Source of the DNA: Vibrio campbellii CAIM 519 = NBRC 15631 = ATCC 25920
GTDB taxonomy: Bacteria; Pseudomonadota; Gammaproteobacteria; Enterobacterales; Vibrionaceae
Length of the DNA: 64,000 bases
Assembly (NCBI RefSeq): GCF_002163755.1
Contig: NZ_CP015864.1
Span: 992,001-1,056,000, forward strand
Reading direction: 5' to 3'
The notes under the pieces: generated by a model
Seen by the model: only the letters and a program-made list of their open reading frames with translations
Databases searched by the model: none
Told to the model about the DNA's origin: nothing
Translations under genes and position numbers: made by a program
Shown here: one piece after another, positions 61,202 through 64,000 of the stretch
How positions within the stretch are numbered: position 1 is the stretch's first letter
Layout: each line of letters starts with the position of its first letter

Positions 61202-61482
61202 CTATTTTGTCAACGCTTTGACCTTTGTTGAAGTTTCACCAACTAGTATGTCTTGGTTTCTTAGGCTCAAGTCCAACAAATAGTTATATAGCCGATGCAT
61301 GACCGTTTCAGATAGCAACCGTCCATGGTAACCCTATCGCTTTTTCCAAGACTTGTTCGAAGCACATGGCTTTGGCAATAAGTCGTTGTATTGCGAGGAT
61401 TCCCTCAGTTGCACATGGTGAAACCCTCTTTCTGCGTGACGAGCGCTATAACGTATATGATTTACTCTTATCGCTGATTGAA
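61202..61482 (-). pseudogene. Remnant of an IS5-family transposase gene
   Basis: One minus-strand frame reads VNHIRYSARHAERGFHHVQL, then RESSQYNDLLPKPCASNKSW, KKR-[stop]-GYHGRLLSETVMHRLYNYL, and LDLSLRNQDILVGETSTKVK, ending ALTK. The W-K-K-x-x-GYH-x-R-x-x-x-ET-x-M-x-R block is the conserved end of IS5-family DDE transposases, here interrupted by a TAG. Inverted terminal repeats were not found. It sits between the pilus promoter and the divergent EAL gene. Confidence 0.6.
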
Positions 61483-61675
61483 CTCACCTGAGCAGCTAGT
61501 TATTGAATGGGTTAACACACCAAGCCCATAAAAAATGCACAGATTTATAGTTAGCAATACTCTGTATGCTACAAGACAACTCACATGCCTAAAAAGCAAA
61601 CACTATTGAGAGAACTTTTCTACAACCACTCTGTAACCTATACTTGCGGCAACAATTAAGACGACAAACTTGACC

Positions 61676-63181
61676 ATGTTGATAGCATCCAGAACAAAGA
61701 GAATACTCCTTGCGTTTATTGTCCTCATTCTATTGATTAGTATAGGATCCGTTGGTGTTTACCAATTATCCAAATCCAATCTTCATCGAGAGGTAAGAAA
61801 CTCTCTTGAAGTAGGCAAATCACTCATGGACAAACTGGTTAAAAATGCAGATGTCGCGAGTCAGAGAGCTCTGCCTTATGCCAAAATTGAGTGCGAACAA
61901 GCATTGCCCTACATTAGGGATTTAGTTGTCACGATCCCTGATGTACAAATGATTGCCTTAGCGAAAGGGAACCACGTATTTTGTGGTTCTTTGGTCGGAA
62001 AACGTGACTATATCGTCCCGAGTTATCACTTCTCTGGTGATGAGTTGGTCTTAGTATCGAGCCTACCTGATAAGCCAAATACTCCTGCCCTTATATTTAA
62101 GAATGAAGCAGGCGATACTGGCGTCGGAGTATCCGTCAATAGTTACTACCTCACAAATATCCTGTCTCTCACCTTAAAGGACCTAGATACCTACCTTAAC
62201 GTGGGCGAAAAATGGATCAACAAGGCTGGACAAATTTCTGACCAACCTCTTCCTGTCACAATTCAGGTAGAGTCAAAGGATTATCCGTATCGATTGCAAG
62301 TCTCACTGTTTCATGACGACTATATGAACTACCTTCTGTCTCATAAGCGTTCAACAATTTTTATCATTATTTTGTTTGCTCTCTCGATGAGCTGGCTCAT
62401 ATTCGTCGCAACAGGCCAAACGCCATCAATGGAAGACAAATTGCGCCAGGCTCTCGCAAATAATGAGTTCGTTCCCTACGTTCAACCTTACGTTGATAAA
62501 ACTAACAAATTTGTAGGCTTTGAAGTGTTGGTTCGTTGGCTAAGCCCTAAAGAAGGGTTGATAAGACCAGACCTCTTTATACCACTAGCAGAAGACTCAG
62601 GGCTCATTATCCCAATGACGAAGTCGCTTATGCATCAAGTCTCTAATGAGCTTGCAGCATGCTCACGGTCTTTACCGCCAGACTTTTCCGTCGCTTTTAA
62701 TATCTCAGCGAAACATTGCGTAAACAGTGAGCTTTTAGAAGATAGTTTAGAGTTTTTATCATCTTTCCCAGAGAAAAAGGTACAGCTGTGCTTGGAGCTT
62801 ACTGAGCGAGAACTTGTCAGAGACACAGACGAAGCACGGGCTCTGTTTCACTCATTAAGTGAACATGACGTTAGCCTAGCTATAGATGACTTTGGCACCG
62901 GCCATTCGAGTTTGAGCTACTTACGCCAGTTCCGCTTCGACATACTCAAGATAGACCAGAGCTTCGTTCAAATGATCGGTAATGATTCAGTCTCAGCACA
63001 TATCGTCGAAAACCTCCTCGACCTAGCCTCTCGTTTAGGTATGAAGACAATCGCAGAAGGCGTAGAAACCGCTGAACAAGCTGAGTATTTACGGAGTCAT
63101 AATATCGATTGCCTTCAAGGGTACTACTTCGCGAAACCAATGCCCTTGAAAGATCTGATACAACAGCTTGAGCAAAACTAA
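61676..63181 (+). CDS. CSS-motif/EAL-domain cyclic-di-GMP phosphodiesterase
   Basis: A 501-residue membrane protein. TM1 (about residues 9-31) is followed by a periplasmic CSS-type sensor (about 32-225) with C75 and a C-G-S variant of the Cys-Ser-Ser motif (HVFCGSLVG). TM2 is at about 227-247, then a cytosolic EAL domain (about 255-500). Catalytic residues look intact: E-V-L-V-R (ExLxR), ELTERE, DDFGTGHSSLSYL, KIDQSF and AEGVE. It should hydrolyse c-di-GMP, gated by periplasmic redox. It diverges from the pilus operon, so coupling to attachment is an inference. Confidence 0.9.
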   Translation: MLIASRTKRILLAFIVLILLISIGSVGVYQLSKSNLHREVRNSLEVGKSLMDKLVKNADVASQRALPYAKIECEQALPYIRDLVVTIPDVQMIALAKGNHVFCGSLVGKRDYIVPSYHFSGDELVLVSSLPDKPNTPALIFKNEAGDTGVGVSVNSYYLTNILSLTLKDLDTYLNVGEKWINKAGQISDQPLPVTIQVESKDYPYRLQVSLFHDDYMNYLLSHKRSTIFIIILFALSMSWLIFVATGQTPSMEDKLRQALANNEFVPYVQPYVDKTNKFVGFEVLVRWLSPKEGLIRPDLFIPLAEDSGLIIPMTKSLMHQVSNELAACSRSLPPDFSVAFNISAKHCVNSELLEDSLEFLSSFPEKKVQLCLELTERELVRDTDEARALFHSLSEHDVSLAIDDFGTGHSSLSYLRQFRFDILKIDQSFVQMIGNDSVSAHIVENLLDLASRLGMKTIAEGVETAEQAEYLRSHNIDCLQGYYFAKPMPLKDLIQQLEQN

Positions 63182-63205
63182 TCCATTCTCTAATGCGAGT
63201 GAATC

Positions 63206-63244
63206 TTTACAGGAGCGCCCCCTATCCGGGGAAACTCCTGTAAA
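63206..63244. terminator. Long-stem hairpin after the EAL gene
   Basis: TTTACAGGAG / CTCCTGTAAA is perfect, with an inner CCCC/GGGG stem. It lacks a T run, so termination is uncertain. Confidence 0.45.
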
Positions 63245-63514
63245 GGGTGACACATTTGCATGAATTCTGACTTCGATCTACGTCAATCATAATATTTACT
63301 CCCCTCCAGCCTCTTAGCACTTTCCTTAGCAACTTATGAGCAGAGTATTAGTTTCTTACTAAACAGCGAATATTAGCCAAAGGTCTAAATTTCATTCTTA
63401 TTTCCACTTACCCAAACAGAGCAACTTTTTAAACTTGTTTCGGAAATATAAGGGCTCACGCCCCATCCATTTCACACATATGCCTTAACAATACAAAGCG
63501 TTAATGACACGGAT

Positions 63515-63546
63515 ATTGAGATATGACACTCAATGGCGGTAGCGTG
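63515..63546 (+). promoter_or_regulatory. ops element with adjacent hairpin (RfaH recruitment site)
   Basis: GGCGGTAGCGTG at 63535-63546 is the ops core, directly preceded by a small stem ATTGAG / CTCAAT. It lies 21 bp upstream of the capsule transferase gene in a 385-bp leader that otherwise holds no gene. Confidence 0.8.
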
Positions 63547-63566
63547 TCCAAAGGGAAATTTCAGTT

Positions 63567-64000
63567 ATGAAACACAAAGGACTTATTCGTTCGCATGAGG
63601 TGGAGTTTGCTTTTCTATACCGCCTAATTGATCTTGTTGTCATTGTGTCATTGATGTTGCTACTCGTAATGAATGACGTAAACACTTCTATTGAGAAAGA
63701 CTATGCGATTTTATCATTCGTCGGTAGCATCTCATTCCTAATCATGGCTGAAAGTGGCAAGTTGTATCGCTCTTGGCGTACCAGCTCTTTTAAAGAACAG
63801 ATCTCTATCACATGTATATCTTGGTTAGTTACCTGCACATTCCTTTTCATGGTTTTGTATTTCTCTCAAGTCCATCAGATATTTGACAAAAACATTTTAG
63901 CAATGTGGTTGTTATTAACTCCCGGCTTACTGCTTTCTTGGCGAAGCATTTTCAGAGTCGGTCTGGCCTACATGCGAAAGCTAGGCTACAACACACGAAC
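63567..64000 (+). CDS. Undecaprenyl-phosphate sugar phosphotransferase, N-terminal part (CpsA/WcaJ type)
   Basis: The first 144 codons of a gene running off the right edge. The visible part has four hydrophobic helices (IDLVVIVSLMLLLVM; LSFVGSISFLIM; ISWLVTCTFLFMVLYF; MWLLLTPGLLLSWRSIF) and ends MRKLGYNTR, the start of the CoA-binding-like domain in polyisoprenyl-phosphate hexose-1-phosphate transferases. The catalytic C-terminus is outside the window. This enzyme starts repeat-unit assembly in capsule/exopolysaccharide synthesis. The ops element just upstream supports its place as the first gene of a long RfaH-dependent operon. Confidence 0.82.
   Translation, partial: MKHKGLIRSHEVEFAFLYRLIDLVVIVSLMLLLVMNDVNTSIEKDYAILSFVGSISFLIMAESGKLYRSWRTSSFKEQISITCISWLVTCTFLFMVLYFSQVHQIFDKNILAMWLLLTPGLLLSWRSIFRVGLAYMRKLGYNTR

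Noticed and set aside
1..64000. tRNA, rRNA, CRISPR arrays, integrase genes, attC-like sites or a replication origin.
   Set aside because: Looked for by eye on both strands; nothing with supportable structure was found.

Overview
The window reads as part of a Vibrio chromosome, most likely the second chromosome of a Harveyi-clade species (V. parahaemolyticus/V. alginolyticus type). This is inferred from gene content: a complete tonB-exbBD-hutBCD / hutWXZ heme locus, cheV, malEFG divergent from malK, a capsule glycosyl-phosphate transferase, and many small Vibrio-type hypotheticals. No rRNA, tRNA, CRISPR array, integrase or intact insertion sequence was seen.

Layout. 0-8.8 kb: a partial Cys/His-rich secreted protein, a glycogen-binding-domain protein, an SDR oxidoreductase, an RstAB-like two-component system, a glycine-zipper lipoprotein, dgkA-eptA (lipid A phosphoethanolamine modification with diacylglycerol recycling), a Gfo/Idh oxidoreductase and a GlxA-type regulator. 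9-19.5 kb: a natural His-tailed mini-protein before an MFS transporter, yccF, a KefF/G-KefB-like K+ efflux pair, a LysR/SnoaL divergon, an SO_0444-type metal-efflux permease divergent from an ArsR regulator, and several decayed genes (sigZ, an unidentified gene near 11.4 kb, a possible amide hydrolase fragment). 19.6-31.4 kb: cytoplasmic alpha-amylase behind MalT-like boxes, ppiC, cheV, a degenerate PduO-like protein, and the heme-iron locus arranged around Fur-like boxes. 31.4-46.2 kb: mostly housekeeping and small genes, including an LRR-like secreted repeat protein, a NadD-like gene divergent from nadE, a MOSC-oxidoreductase fusion, pyrC, yedI, transporters, a thioesterase and a small gene preceded by two PHO-box-like sites. 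46.4-52 kb: malGFE and malK with clustered MalT-like boxes and a strong intrinsic terminator in the malK leader.

52.2-61.5 kb is the accessory part. It is a six-gene minus-strand operon for an alpha-type (CS1/Coo-like) chaperone-usher pilus: major pilin, minor subunit, TcfC/CooC-like usher, chaperone, CooD-like tip protein and a large lipoprotein carrying two lectin-like DUF1566/Lcl-type modules. The usher ends in a segment that looks like a SPOR (peptidoglycan-binding) domain. The operon is flanked by an IS5-family transposase remnant and followed, divergently, by a CSS-EAL cyclic-di-GMP phosphodiesterase. The window closes with an ops (RfaH) element and the first gene of a capsule/exopolysaccharide operon.

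How the genes fit together: the right third is an envelope and attachment region (pilus, c-di-GMP turnover, capsule) beside the maltodextrin uptake system, whose regulon probably also includes the amylase at 20 kb. The middle carries iron-from-heme acquisition. The left end carries lipid A remodelling. Several small genes carry single-base lesions, mostly at or near short homopolymers; these are either genuine recent decay or sequence errors.
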